The notes beneath the pieces are model-generated. The model did not search any database. It was not told where the DNA came from and saw nothing but the letters and a program-made list of their open reading frames with translations. Below are positions 19,772-28,348 of a DNA stretch of 64,000 nt, piece after piece. Positions within the stretch are counted from its first letter, which is position 1; the number at the start of each line of letters is the position of its first letter. The stretch covers positions 1,860,001-1,924,000 of the forward strand of contig NZ_CP031716.1 of NCBI RefSeq assembly GCF_001696605.3, written 5' to 3'. Made by a program: the position numbers and the translations under genes. Source of the DNA: Acinetobacter wuhouensis. GTDB taxonomy: Bacteria; Pseudomonadota; Gammaproteobacteria; Pseudomonadales; Moraxellaceae.

Positions 19772-20293
19772 TTAAAAATCATCATCTAAGCTAAAATCTT
19801 CATCATCTAAAAGCTGATCTTCTGCTTTATCGATGTCATTCATAACTTTTTGGAAAAAGCGTAATTTACGCACCGTATCTCGTGCTTCAGCCCAATCTTC
19901 GTCATCAAAGTCAATTTTGAATTCACGTACAAGACCATCAATCCATTGTTGAACTTCTTTTTTGAGTGAGTGCAATTGTTCAGTATCCGTCGCTTCATCC
20001 AATTGTTCACGGATTTCTAGCGCAGATTGTAAAAACTCAAAATCACTGATGGATTGGTCGAGATGGTGATCTTGCTTTTTAAGAGAGAGTAAATAAGCAG
20101 CACGGCTATCAACATTCGACAAAGCTTTATAAGCTTGATTAATCTCGCTCGATTTAATCAAGGCTTGGTCTTTATCATCCGCTTTATCAGGATGATACTG
20201 TTGTTGTAGTGTTAGAAAATTAGCTTTTAAAGTTGCTAAATCAATATCGAGTGCTTCAGGGAGATCGAATAACTCAAAATGATTCATCGGCAT
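19772..20293 (-). CDS. hscB: Fe-S assembly co-chaperone HscB
   Basis: The 173-residue protein has an N-terminal J domain with HPDK (in QQYHPDKADDKD) and a C-terminal three-helix bundle that binds IscU. It stimulates HscA ATPase and delivers IscU-bound clusters. It sits 75 bases upstream of hscA and is separated from iscA by about 170 bases that contain a hairpin, so hscBA-fdx may be expressed at a different level from iscRSUA. Confidence 0.95.
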   Translation of the reverse strand: MPMNHFELFDLPEALDIDLATLKANFLTLQQQYHPDKADDKDQALIKSSEINQAYKALSNVDSRAAYLLSLKKQDHHLDQSISDFEFLQSALEIREQLDEATDTEQLHSLKKEVQQWIDGLVREFKIDFDDEDWAEARDTVRKLRFFQKVMNDIDKAEDQLLDDEDFSLDDDF

Positions 20294-20388
20294 TCATCCA
20301 CGTTGATGGTTTATCGCAAATTTAAAATGACAAAACAAGATTTTCTTGATGTTATCGTCATAAATTAAATTTGCATGAAACAAATATG

Positions 20389-20417
20389 AATAAAACAGTG
20401 CAAAACACTGTTTTATT
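20389..20417 (-). terminator. hairpin between iscA and hscB (attenuator-like)
   Basis: A perfect 12-bp stem, AATAAAACAGTG with CACTGTTTTATT, has a 5-base loop. In the operon direction the 3' arm ends in TTTTATT without a long T-run, so it may be a partial terminator or a 3'-end stabiliser for the iscRSUA message. Confidence 0.5.
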
Positions 20418-20465
20418 GTCAAAAAGTGCAGGGCGTATTATACATAAAAAATAATACAACCAAGG

Positions 20466-20786
20466 TTAAACAGTGAAAGATTCACCGCAACCACATTCAC
20501 CTTTTTTATTTGGATTATTAAACTCGAAGCCTTCATTGAGACCATTTTTCACATAGTCCATTTCCATGCCATCGAGATAAACCAAACTTTTTGGATCTAC
20601 AAAAACTTTAACGCCAAACTGTTCAAACATTTGGTCATGTGCATCGATATCATCGACGAACTCAAGTACATAAGCCAAGCCAGAACAGCCTGAAGTTTTC
20701 ACACCAAGACGAATACCTTCACCCTTACCGCGATTCTTTAAGTAATTGCTGATATGAGTTGCAGCAGTTTCTGTTAGATTGATCAT
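20466..20786 (-). CDS. iscA: A-type iron-sulfur carrier IscA
   Basis: The 106-residue protein has the three invariant cysteines of A-type carriers: Cys in KTSGCSG and the pair in the C-terminal CGCGESF. It passes or scaffolds Fe-S clusters to target proteins. It lies 44 bases downstream of iscU. Length and motifs are typical. Confidence 0.96.
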   Translation of the reverse strand: MINLTETAATHISNYLKNRGKGEGIRLGVKTSGCSGLAYVLEFVDDIDAHDQMFEQFGVKVFVDPKSLVYLDGMEMDYVKNGLNEGFEFNNPNKKGECGCGESFTV

Positions 20787-20830
20787 GAAAACTCCGATAA
20801 AAAATTATCTGTAAAAGGGTTCAACAGATA

Positions 20831-21217
20831 TTAGGCTTTAGTTTTCTTGCTACGATAATCTTCAACAGCAGCTTTGATTGCGTCTTCTGCAAGTACAGAA
20901 CAGTGTACTTTAACAGGTGGAAGAGCAAGTTCAGTTGCGATGTCGATATTTTTGATCGCTTGAGCTTCGTCTAAAGTTTTACCTTTTAACCATTCTGTTA
21001 CCAATGAACTTGAAGCAATTGCAGAACCACAGCCATAAGTTTTGAAGCGAGCTTCTTCAATTACGCCATTGTCATCGACTTGAATTTGTAAACGCATAAC
21101 ATCGCCACAAGCTGGTGCACCGACCATACCTGTACCAACATTTTCTGCATTTTTATCCAAAACACCAACATTACGAGGATTTTCGTAATGATCAATTACT
21201 TTTTCACTATAAGCCAT
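20831..21217 (-). CDS. iscU: Fe-S cluster scaffold IscU
   Basis: The 128-residue scaffold has its three cluster cysteines in GAPACGDVM, YGCGSAIASSS and VHCSVLAED, the conserved Asp after the first, and the LPPVK motif bound by HscA. It builds [2Fe-2S] clusters with sulfur from IscS. It is separated from iscS by about 120 bases that contain an inverted repeat. Confidence 0.97.
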   Translation of the reverse strand: MAYSEKVIDHYENPRNVGVLDKNAENVGTGMVGAPACGDVMRLQIQVDDNGVIEEARFKTYGCGSAIASSSLVTEWLKGKTLDEAQAIKNIDIATELALPPVKVHCSVLAEDAIKAAVEDYRSKKTKA

Positions 21218-21279
21218 GATGCTTCTCCAAACCTCGGGGTCAGCGTTGATAATATTGTATTGCTACAGTCTAATATGGT

Positions 21280-21308
21280 GGCATTTTACTGATTTTCAAT
21301 AAAATGCC
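21280..21308. repeat. inverted repeat between iscS and iscU
   Basis: A 9-bp perfect stem, GGCATTTTA with TAAAATGCC, has an 11-base loop in the iscS-iscU spacer. In some bacteria this spacer is the site of differential mRNA decay; here that is only an inference from position. Confidence 0.45.
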
Positions 21309-21337
21309 GTGTTTGAATTCTATTTAAATCTGGAAAC

Positions 21338-22555
21338 TTAGTGTTCAGCCCATTCTACTGAATTTAAGTCGATACCTTCTTTGTACATGTCCCAAAGTGG
21401 AGAAAGTTCACGTAACTTTTCTACAGCAGCTTTGGTGATTTTGATGACATGATCAATATCTTCTTCAGTGGTGTAATGACCGAAACTGAAACGGATAGAA
21501 CTATGTGCTAACTCATCAGAAAGACCTAATGCACGAAGTACATAAGAAGGTTCTAATGTTGCAGAAGTACATGCTGAACCAGATGATACCGCAGCATCTT
21601 TCAATGCCATCATCAATGATTCACCTTCAACAAAGTTGAAGCTTACGTTTAGGTAGTTGGCAACATTGTAAACAGGGTGACCATTTAAGAACACTTGTTC
21701 TAAATCTTGTAAGCCATTCCAAAGTTTGTCACGAAGTACACGTAAACGTGCTTGTTCAGCTTGTAAAGATTTACCTGCGAGTTCAAATGCTTCACCCATA
21801 CCAACAATTTGGTGAGTCGCAAGTGTACCTGAGCGCATACCACGTTCATGACCACCACCATGCATTTGTGCTTTGATACGCACACGTGGTTGACGACGAA
21901 CATAAAGTGCACCGATGCCTTTAGGGCCATAGACTTTATGACCAGAGAAGCTCATCAAATCAACTTTCATTGTAGAAAGGTCGATTTCAACTTTACCTGC
22001 AGCTTGTGCAGCATCTACGTGGAAATATGTTTTATTGGCACGAGTAAGTTCACCAATCGCAGCAACATCAGTGACTGTACCAATTTCGTTGTTCACCATC
22101 ATGAGTGATACAAGAATAGTATCTGGACGAAGTGCAGCTTGAACCATTTCAGGCGTAATTAAACCTGTTTGTGGTTCAGGTTCAAGATAAGTGATCTCAA
22201 AACCTTCTTCTTCTAATTCACGACACGTATCTAAAATTGCTTTATGTTCAATTTTACTTGTGATGATGTGTTTGCCTTTAGATGCATAGAATTGAGCAAT
22301 ACCTTTAAGTGCAAGGTTGTCAGATTCAGTTGCACCAGAAGTCCATACGATTTCGCGTGGATCAGCTTTAATTAAATTAGCGACTTGTTCACGTGCATAT
22401 TCAACTTTTTCTTCAGCTTGCCATCCATAAGCATGTGAGCGAGAAGCAGCATTACCGAATGTACCATCAAAGGTTAAACACTCCATCATGCGTTCTGCTA
22501 CTTGAGGATCAACAGGCGTAGTTGCTGCATAGTCAAGATAAATCGGACGTTTCAT
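21338..22555 (-). CDS. iscS: cysteine desulfurase IscS
   Basis: The 405-residue PLP enzyme starts at [14 protein letters not shown]; a longer open frame upstream only overlaps iscR and is not used. The PLP lysine is in [12 protein letters not shown] and the catalytic cysteine in [13 protein letters not shown]. It releases sulfur from cysteine for IscU and for tRNA thiolation, including the TusDCBE relay encoded at 39171-40618. The start codon is separated from the iscR stop by one base, so translation is probably coupled. Confidence 0.97.
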   Translation of the reverse strand: MKRPIYLDYAATTPVDPQVAERMMECLTFDGTFGNAASRSHAYGWQAEEKVEYAREQVANLIKADPREIVWTSGATESDNLALKGIAQFYASKGKHIITSKIEHKAILDTCRELEEEGFEITYLEPEPQTGLITPEMVQAALRPDTILVSLMMVNNEIGTVTDVAAIGELTRANKTYFHVDAAQAAGKVEIDLSTMKVDLMSFSGHKVYGPKGIGALYVRRQPRVRIKAQMHGGGHERGMRSGTLATHQIVGMGEAFELAGKSLQAEQARLRVLRDKLWNGLQDLEQVFLNGHPVYNVANYLNVSFNFVEGESLMMALKDAAVSSGSACTSATLEPSYVLRALGLSDELAHSSIRFSFGHYTTEEDIDHVIKITKAAVEKLRELSPLWDMYKEGIDLNSVEWAEH

Positions 22556-22556
22556 G

Positions 22557-23030
22557 TCAAATACCTGTAACCGATAAAAGGGCTGAATCAAGTGGAGCTG
22601 AATTTTGGCGAACAGCAACGGTTTGCACGTTGTCACGAGCTACAAGGTCAGCAAGTGTGATTTTAGCTAAATAATCGGCAATATGGAGGGAGAGTTCTTG
22701 CCATAAATCGTGAGTCAAACACATCGCACCATTTTGGCAGTTACCTTTATGGTCACAACGTGTGGCATCCACAGTTTCATTTACAGCTTCAATAATTTCT
22801 AAGACAGTAATTTCTTCAGCATGACGCGCTAAATGATAGCCACCATTTGCGCCACGAACACTTGAAACCAAACCATGACGCTTTAATTTTGCGAATAATT
22901 GTTCAAGATAAGCAACGGAAATTGTTTGGCGAGCTGCAATTTCTGCAAGCGTAATCGTTTGTTCAGCTGGCTGCAATGCTAAGTCGAGTAGTGCAGTCAC
23001 TGCGTAGCGACCGCGAGTAGTTAGGCGCAT
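22557..23030 (-). CDS. iscR: Rrf2-family Fe-S regulator IscR
   Basis: The 157-residue winged-helix regulator starts at [18 protein letters not shown]; the in-frame upstream extension to 23093 runs through the promoter and is rejected. The [2Fe-2S] ligands are C-x5-C-x5-C ([13 protein letters not shown]), as in E. coli IscR. Cluster-loaded IscR represses the isc operon by binding type 1 sites. Two such sites lie just upstream (23078 and 23113), so autoregulation is well supported. Confidence 0.95.
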   Translation of the reverse strand: MRLTTRGRYAVTALLDLALQPAEQTITLAEIAARQTISVAYLEQLFAKLKRHGLVSSVRGANGGYHLARHAEEITVLEIIEAVNETVDATRCDHKGNCQNGAMCLTHDLWQELSLHIADYLAKITLADLVARDNVQTVAVRQNSAPLDSALLSVTGI

Positions 23031-23064
23031 GATTCGATACACATGTTTTAGATTAGATGTATGA

Positions 23065-23093
23065 ATTTTATGAATCCTGACTAAATTAGTCAA
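23065..23093 (-). promoter_or_regulatory. isc operon promoter
   Basis: On the minus strand there is -35 TTGACT (23088-23093), a 17-base spacer and -10 TAAAAT (23065-23070), a near-consensus sigma-70 promoter. The -35 box lies inside the promoter-proximal IscR site, so bound IscR would block RNA polymerase. Confidence 0.75.
23078..23092. promoter_or_regulatory. IscR type 1 site, promoter-proximal
   Basis: The perfect 15-base palindrome TGACTAAATTAGTCA contains GACTAAATTAGTC, matching the core of the type 1 IscR motif (GACTRWWWYAGTC). It overlaps the -35 box of the isc promoter. Confidence 0.8.
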
Positions 23094-23112
23094 GTATTTT
23101 TGAATTTAATTC

Positions 23113-23127
23113 TGACTAAATTAGTCA
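23113..23127. promoter_or_regulatory. IscR type 1 site, distal
   Basis: A second identical copy of TGACTAAATTAGTCA lies 35 bp (centre to centre) upstream of the first, upstream of the -35 box. The spacing suggests two dimers bound about 3.3 helical turns apart. Confidence 0.75.
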
Positions 23128-23180
23128 GAATTTGTTTCTAGAATAATAATTATATGAATAATGAAGTATTTATTTCGGTT

Positions 23181-23834
23181 TTAAATAAATATTTTCCACA
23201 AATTATACACGACTAATGCTATAAATAGGAAGCCCAATACGCCTAAAGCAGTATAGAGACGTTGCTGATGCTGTTGCATGCGTTTTACGCGATTTTGATA
23301 CTGCTTCACTTCGACTTGTAAACTATTGATTTTTGATCGTTGTACATCAATTTTTTCAAGTAAAGGGGCGATGCGTTTCTTAGATGCTTTAGTCTGATTA
23401 TCATCATCGGGATTGGTAAGCCATTGCTTCCAATCAGAGAGAAGTTTAGGTGCAGTTAAATGAATGATAAGGTCACGAAACTGTTCTTTAACAACATCAT
23501 TGCCTTCAAGACGCATCTTTTTCATACTGCGACGATTGGCAAATACGAAAATTTGAACCAGATCTAATAATGTACTTCCAACAGTAAGATCAACTTCTTT
23601 TTCTGGTGCCTGAAGATCAAATAGGATTCCACGATCAGTAAATTGCACATAGAAGTCAAAATACGGGATATAACTATTTATTTTAATCGTAATTTGTTGA
23701 GCTACAAACTTTTTGGCTTGCAAACGAACAACGCGGTCATGCTTAAGTATAAATGAATAAATTGTCTCCAAGATAATCATGACTATGTTGAGCAACAAAC
23801 GAGTTTGACCTTGTTTTTGTTGCGATTCGCTCAT
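23181..23834 (-). CDS. SCP2/UbiJ-like protein with C-terminal membrane anchor
   Basis: The 217-residue protein starts at MSESQQKQ, preceded by CAGGAA; a longer frame to 23924 has no such site. Residues about 30-130 resemble an SCP2-type lipid-binding fold as in UbiJ (the VDLTVGSTLLDLVQ and RLEGNDVVKEQFRDL elements). This is followed by a coiled coil (about 155-190) and a C-terminal membrane helix ending in NLWKIFI. UbiJ helps ubiquinone synthesis, but no ubiE or ubiB neighbour is present, so the role is uncertain. It is divergent from the phasin gene. Confidence 0.6.
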   Translation of the reverse strand: MSESQQKQGQTRLLLNIVMIILETIYSFILKHDRVVRLQAKKFVAQQITIKINSYIPYFDFYVQFTDRGILFDLQAPEKEVDLTVGSTLLDLVQIFVFANRRSMKKMRLEGNDVVKEQFRDLIIHLTAPKLLSDWKQWLTNPDDDNQTKASKKRIAPLLEKIDVQRSKINSLQVEVKQYQNRVKRMQQHQQRLYTALGVLGFLFIALVVYNLWKIFI

Positions 23835-24108
23835 AAAAAATTCCTGTACAAAATTCGAGAATCCAATCTCAATGCAATAAGTGTGAATTAAATCACAAAA
23901 TAAGCATAAAAATCCATAAATCAAACAGAGGTGTGTAACTACACCAAATTAAAATTGAGAAATATGCTTTAACAATTAATAATTACTTTGCTTTGTAGAA
24001 CAGTTTAGCAAAAGGTTCAATAGTTTTATTTGATATTATAGATATATTTTCTACATAATTTGGTCATAAAAGGCCATTTGAAACTGAAGTTCGGGAGTTG
24101 GGTGAGTT

Positions 24109-24588
24109 ATGAAAAAGAATAGTCTGGAACAACAGGATAGTGTTGAAGTGGATCAAGAATTAAAAAATGAGTCAGGGACACTTGAGAATAAATCGCGTGC
24201 GCAGCGCAAGTCAGCATTGGATTTTAGAAAATATACCAAACAAATCTGGCTTGCAGGTTTAGGCGCATTTTCAAGAGCAGAAGAAGAGGGAAATAAACTT
24301 TTTGACTCCTTGGTTAAGGTGGGCGAAGAGTTAGAATCAAAAACTGTTGAGGTGACGGATCAAACAGTGACTAAGGTGACAGAGAAAACCAAAGAATCTG
24401 TGACTGAAACAAAAGATAAAGTTGAAAAGTTAATTGATCAGAGTGTAAATCATTCATTAAACCGTATTGGTTTAGTCACAGCAAAAGATTTACAGCATCT
24501 TGAAAGCCTTATTTTACAGTTACACAATAAGGTAGATGCACTTGCTGAAGAGAATCAGAACTTACGTGAACAATTGCTAAAAAAATAG
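24109..24588 (+). CDS. phasin-family (PhaF/PhaI-like) protein
   Basis: The 159-residue protein has the phasin signature YTKQIWLAGLGAFSRAEEEG near residues 43-62. A Lys/Thr/Glu-rich amphipathic helix (about 80-120, KVTEKTKESVTETKDKVEKL) and a C-terminal coiled coil follow. Phasins coat polyhydroxyalkanoate granules, but relatives occur in species without granules and may act as general stress or DNA-associated proteins. A GGGAG ribosome-binding site precedes the ATG. No PHA synthase is in the window. Confidence 0.8.
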   Translation: MKKNSLEQQDSVEVDQELKNESGTLENKSRAQRKSALDFRKYTKQIWLAGLGAFSRAEEEGNKLFDSLVKVGEELESKTVEVTDQTVTKVTEKTKESVTETKDKVEKLIDQSVNHSLNRIGLVTAKDLQHLESLILQLHNKVDALAEENQNLREQLLKK

Positions 24589-24608
24589 ATCGAATGAATG
24601 CAAAACCT

Positions 24609-24637
24609 AAAAAAACGTATTTTTTAGTCGTTTTTTT
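24609..24637 (+). terminator. terminator after the phasin gene
   Basis: A stem of AAAAAAACG with CGTTTTTTT has an 11-base loop; the 3' arm itself forms the T-run. The stem is AT-rich and therefore moderate. Confidence 0.55.
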
Positions 24638-24659
24638 AAAGAAAAGCGTGTTTGAAGTC

Positions 24660-24689
24660 TTGCGTTTCCCCCCAAAGCATTGCTATAAA
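24660..24689 (+). promoter_or_regulatory. probable hupB promoter
   Basis: TTGCGT (24660-24665) and TATAAA (24684-24689) are 18 bases apart, about 65 bases before the HU start codon. The assignment is by consensus only. Confidence 0.4.
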
Positions 24690-24754
24690 GTCGTCATGGC
24701 CTTTGATCTACAGCCTTGGAACTTAAACAAACGATATAAGAGGACGTAATCTTC

Positions 24755-25027
24755 ATGAATAAATCAGAATTAATCGATGCGATTGCAGAAAAAGGGGGAT
24801 TGTCAAAATCTGATGCTGGTAAAGCTTTAGATGCGACTATTGCTTCAATTGGTGAAGCACTTAAAAAAGGTGATACGGTTACTTTAGTTGGCTTTGGTAC
24901 TTTTAGTGTTAAAGATCGTGCAGCACGTACAGGTCGTAACCCTAAAACTGGTGAAGAACTTCAAATTAAAGCAAGTAAAGTTCCTAGCTTTAAAGCTGGT
25001 AAAGGTTTGAAAGACTCAGTTGCATAA
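24755..25027 (+). CDS. hupB: DNA-binding protein HU
   Basis: The 90-residue histone-like protein starts with [18 protein letters not shown]. It has the DNA-binding arm [22 protein letters not shown] and the C-terminal [18 protein letters not shown]. It bends and compacts DNA as a dimer. AGAGGA precedes the start and a strong terminator follows. HU immediately upstream of ppiD is a common gammaproteobacterial arrangement. Confidence 0.96.
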   Translation: MNKSELIDAIAEKGGLSKSDAGKALDATIASIGEALKKGDTVTLVGFGTFSVKDRAARTGRNPKTGEELQIKASKVPSFKAGKGLKDSVA

Positions 25028-25045
25028 TCTGAGCTGAATAAATTG

Positions 25046-25068
25046 CGCGCCCAAGTGGCGCGTTTTTT
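25046..25068 (+). terminator. Rho-independent terminator after hupB
   Basis: The GC-rich stem CGCGCC with GGCGCG and a 5-base loop are followed by TTTTTT. Confidence 0.85.
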
Positions 25069-25197
25069 ATAAAAATAAATTAAAAAAATGAGTTAGACGT
25101 TAAATTTTATCAAATAAATCAATTTATCATTGATTGCTCATTCATTCACATCTCAATTTCAGTTAGAATCCTTACGAAATAAAATATTGGAATACTC

Positions 25198-27066
25198 ATG
25201 GAATCGTTTCGCACTCTCATAAGGGGCTGGTTTGGTAAAGTTCTCCTTGTGTTATTTTTAGCGCCATTTGCTGTAGTTGGTATTGAAGGTTACTTCAGTG
25301 GTGGGCAAAAAGAAGACGTAGCTAAAACTGTTAATGGTCAAGATATTTCGAAAAAAGATTTAGAAGCGCAGACAAAAGCTTATAAAGATCAGTTGCTACA
25401 AAGTGTGAACGGTGATGAATCTTTATTGAATCAATCTTTTATTCAAAATGCTGTTCTTGATAATTTAGTTGCTCGTGCACTTTTAATCCAGCAAGCGGAT
25501 AAACTGGGTATTTCACTGAGTGATGCACAAATTGAACAAATGATCGCGCAACAACCAAGCTTGCAAGAAAATGGTCAATTTTCTCAAGCTTTATATGCGA
25601 ACTATTTGCGTTCACAAGGGATGACTAGTCAAAGTTTGATTGCGAACTTACGTCAAGATCATGCGTTAAAAATGTTGATGAGTACGTTTACTGATTATGC
25701 ATTGGTCAGTAAAACTGATATTCAACAAATTGCGAACTTGCAGTCTGAACAACGTGAATTATTTTTATCGAGTGTAAAACTGGATGACTATAAAGCGAAT
25801 GTAAAAGTCAGCAATCAAGAAATTGCGGACTATTATAATAAGCATCAAAATAAGTTTAAGCAGGTTGCTTCAGTTGATGTAGATTATGTGGTTTTAAGTC
25901 CAGCAACTTTGATACAGCCAAATGCGGCTGCGACTGATGCAGAATTGAAACAAGCTTATGATCAATTTGTAGAAAAGCAAAATCAAGATGCAAAGCGTGA
26001 AGTGAAGCATATTATGATCACGACAGATTCTCGTAGTCCTGAGCAAGCAGCTACACTTGCAAATGAAGTCTATGCAAAAATTCAAGCAGGTACTTCTTTT
26101 GCTCAAGCTGCGGCACAATATTCTGAAGACCCAGATTCAAAAACCAAAGGTGGTGCACTTGCTGCTTACGCACCTGGTGTATTTGGTGCGGACTTTGATA
26201 AAGCTGTTTCTTCAACACCGAATGGTCAAGTTTCTAAGCCAGTTAAAACTCAGTTTGGCTATCATTTGATTGAAGTACATACTGCATCAGCAAATGTCCC
26301 TTCATTTGAAGCGAAAAAAGCAGAATTAACTACAGAAGTATTGAAGAATAAATCAGCAAATTATTTCTCAGATACTGTAAACAGTTTGAATGAACAAGTG
26401 GTGAGTAGTGATACTTTAGATGTAGTATCTGAAGCGGTTAAAACTGTTCAAGTTCAATCAGCCAACGGTGTTACTTTAGCAACTACGAATGCTGTTTTAG
26501 CTGATCCAGCGGTAAAATCTAAACTGTTCAGTGAGGATGTAAAGAATGGCAATACTACAGCTTCAAGTAGTATCCAAACTGCTAATGGTGATACGGTTTG
26601 GATTAAAGTACGTAAATACCATGCTGCTGGTGCATTGCCTTTAGCTCAAGCAACGCCACGTGTTAAAGCACTGCTGATTGAGCAAAAAGCATTTGATGCT
26701 GCACATGCTAAATTAAATGCGATGATTGCAGATTTTAAAAAGCTTCCTGCACAACAAGTAACGACAAAGTATCAATACAATTTTGTACATGCTGGTATTT
26801 TTACCCGTTCACAAGGTTTGAAACGTGAAATTGAACGTGCTGCATTTAGCCAACCCGCACCTAAAGCTGGTATGTGGTCTGTAACTACAGCAAAACTACC
26901 AAATGAATTGGTTGTTGTGGCGGTTTCGAATGTAAAACACACTGCAATTGATCAAATGAATCCTGCAGAAGTGCAGCAATTAACTCAAATGTATCAAAAG
27001 TTCCGTGGTGAGCAATTGTTAGATGATTACTCTCGTTACTTAAAGAATCATGCAAAAATTAAATAA
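25198..27066 (+). CDS. ppiD: periplasmic folding chaperone PpiD (SurA-N/parvulin)
   Basis: The 622-residue protein has an N-terminal membrane anchor (VLLVLFLAPFAVVGIEGYF, about 16-34), a SurA-type N-terminal chaperone region (about 40-200) and a parvulin rotamase-like domain (about 265-362, HIMITTDS ... FGYHLIEVH). A long periplasmic C-terminus follows. PpiD sits at the Sec exit and helps newly exported outer-membrane proteins fold. Start, length and domain order are normal. Confidence 0.93.
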   Translation: MESFRTLIRGWFGKVLLVLFLAPFAVVGIEGYFSGGQKEDVAKTVNGQDISKKDLEAQTKAYKDQLLQSVNGDESLLNQSFIQNAVLDNLVARALLIQQADKLGISLSDAQIEQMIAQQPSLQENGQFSQALYANYLRSQGMTSQSLIANLRQDHALKMLMSTFTDYALVSKTDIQQIANLQSEQRELFLSSVKLDDYKANVKVSNQEIADYYNKHQNKFKQVASVDVDYVVLSPATLIQPNAAATDAELKQAYDQFVEKQNQDAKREVKHIMITTDSRSPEQAATLANEVYAKIQAGTSFAQAAAQYSEDPDSKTKGGALAAYAPGVFGADFDKAVSSTPNGQVSKPVKTQFGYHLIEVHTASANVPSFEAKKAELTTEVLKNKSANYFSDTVNSLNEQVVSSDTLDVVSEAVKTVQVQSANGVTLATTNAVLADPAVKSKLFSEDVKNGNTTASSSIQTANGDTVWIKVRKYHAAGALPLAQATPRVKALLIEQKAFDAAHAKLNAMIADFKKLPAQQVTTKYQYNFVHAGIFTRSQGLKREIERAAFSQPAPKAGMWSVTTAKLPNELVVVAVSNVKHTAIDQMNPAEVQQLTQMYQKFRGEQLLDDYSRYLKNHAKIK

Positions 27067-27080
27067 TATTTGAACAATAA

Positions 27081-27104
27081 AAAAAGCGCTTCGGCGCTTT
27101 TTTT
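27081..27104 (+). terminator. Rho-independent terminator after ppiD
   Basis: The stem AAAAAGCGC with GCGCTTTTT is closed by the stable TTCG tetraloop and followed by further T residues. Confidence 0.9.
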
Positions 27105-27168
27105 AGGTCTGTGATTATTGTATTCATTAACTTTCAGTGATTGATGCTGTTGATTATATATTTATTGA

Positions 27169-27182
27169 AAATAGCCTAAGCA
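27169..27182. repeat. dispersed 14-mer AAATAGCCTAAGCA, copy 2
   Basis: An exact copy lying between the convergent ppiD and alkR genes, about 40 bases past the alkR stop. Confidence 0.6.
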
Positions 27183-27224
27183 TTCCATAATTAACTTAAA
27201 GACTTAAAAAATTATCTAAAACGA

Positions 27225-28178
27225 TTATTTTTGATTACGATACTGACTTGGACTAAGTTCAAATTGCTTTTTAAAAGCTTGGCTAAATGCAGTTTCTGAA
27301 GAATATCCAACTTGATGTGCGATTTGTTGAATAGAGAGTTGTCCTTGTTTCAATAATTGGCTCGCTAAGCGTAAACGATGTTGTTGCAGATATGCCAAAG
27401 GTGTTTCGCCAATAATTTGATTAAATAAATTGGCAAACTTAGATCTCGACATACAACAGGTTTCTGCCAAACTTTCAACTGTCCAGTTATGTTCAGGACG
27501 ACTGTGGATGGCTGCTAAAGCATTAGACAACTCAGGATGAATCAAGGCATTGAGCCAATTATTTTGATGCTGCATTTGTTCAATATAATCACGCACACAT
27601 TCGATCATCAGAATGCTAACGACATGATCCATAATTTTATTTTTTCCAGCCATACTGCGGCGTGTTTCAGCAGAAACAAAATATAAACCGATTCTGAGCC
27701 ATTCAGGTGCATCATCACTCAAGGCATTTTGAAGATGTAAATATGGTGGGAGTGCATTAATCAACGGGCGAGCCATAATGGCATTCATTTGGCAACGAAC
27801 CGATAAAATTAAAGTTTTTTGATTGTCTCCATTCAAACGACTGTGACCAAATTCAATCGCATCTTGACGAAGCCCATCAAATAACGGGGCAATATTTAAA
27901 CTTTCAACCAGTTGTGTATTTGGATGATTTTTTACACTATGCGCGATCCCAGCAGGAATTAAAAACATATCGCCAGTATGCAGTTCAACCTGCATTTGAG
28001 GTGTGATTTCTAAATAAGCATCACCATACAACACAATATGTGCGATCACAGAATCCTGTGCAGGGCTTTGAAATGACCAATCACCTTGCGCTTGCAAATA
28101 AATATATTCTGAATGGTTGAGATGAATATCATCAAAAATTTTGCTGAGAGCATCCATAGGCTGATCAAAAAATTCCAA
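27225..28178 (-). CDS. alkR: AraC-family regulator of alkane oxidation, AlkR-like
   Basis: The 317-residue protein has an N-terminal cupin ligand domain (about 20-200, including HIVLYGDAYLEI) and a C-terminal AraC pair of helix-turn-helices (about 215-315: ESLAETCCMSRSKFANLF and IAHQVGYSSETAFSQAFKK). It is divergent from the alkane hydroxylase gene, the same layout as alkR-alkM in A. baylyi, where AlkR activates alkM when alkanes are present. The assignment to AlkR rests on family plus position. Confidence 0.85.
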   Translation of the reverse strand: MEFFDQPMDALSKIFDDIHLNHSEYIYLQAQGDWSFQSPAQDSVIAHIVLYGDAYLEITPQMQVELHTGDMFLIPAGIAHSVKNHPNTQLVESLNIAPLFDGLRQDAIEFGHSRLNGDNQKTLILSVRCQMNAIMARPLINALPPYLHLQNALSDDAPEWLRIGLYFVSAETRRSMAGKNKIMDHVVSILMIECVRDYIEQMQHQNNWLNALIHPELSNALAAIHSRPEHNWTVESLAETCCMSRSKFANLFNQIIGETPLAYLQQHRLRLASQLLKQGQLSIQQIAHQVGYSSETAFSQAFKKQFELSPSQYRNQK

Positions 28179-28348
28179 GTTTTAAATATTAAAAATAATT
28201 CACTGCATTAAAACATGTGCGCACAGGACAATCTCTAGGTTGAACGTGCCAAAGACTTTTTCATAGGTTTTTTGGACGCTTACAACTGTTTTTAGCACTG
28301 TATTTATTGAAATATATAGTGAATGAGAAAGATAGGGAAGATATAGTA

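Noticed and set aside
22556..22636. Longer start for iscS
   Set aside because: The extension overlaps iscR in another frame; IscS proteins begin at [14 protein letters not shown].
23031..23093. Longer start for iscR
   Set aside because: The extension would cover the -10 box and IscR site; the family begins at [11 protein letters not shown].
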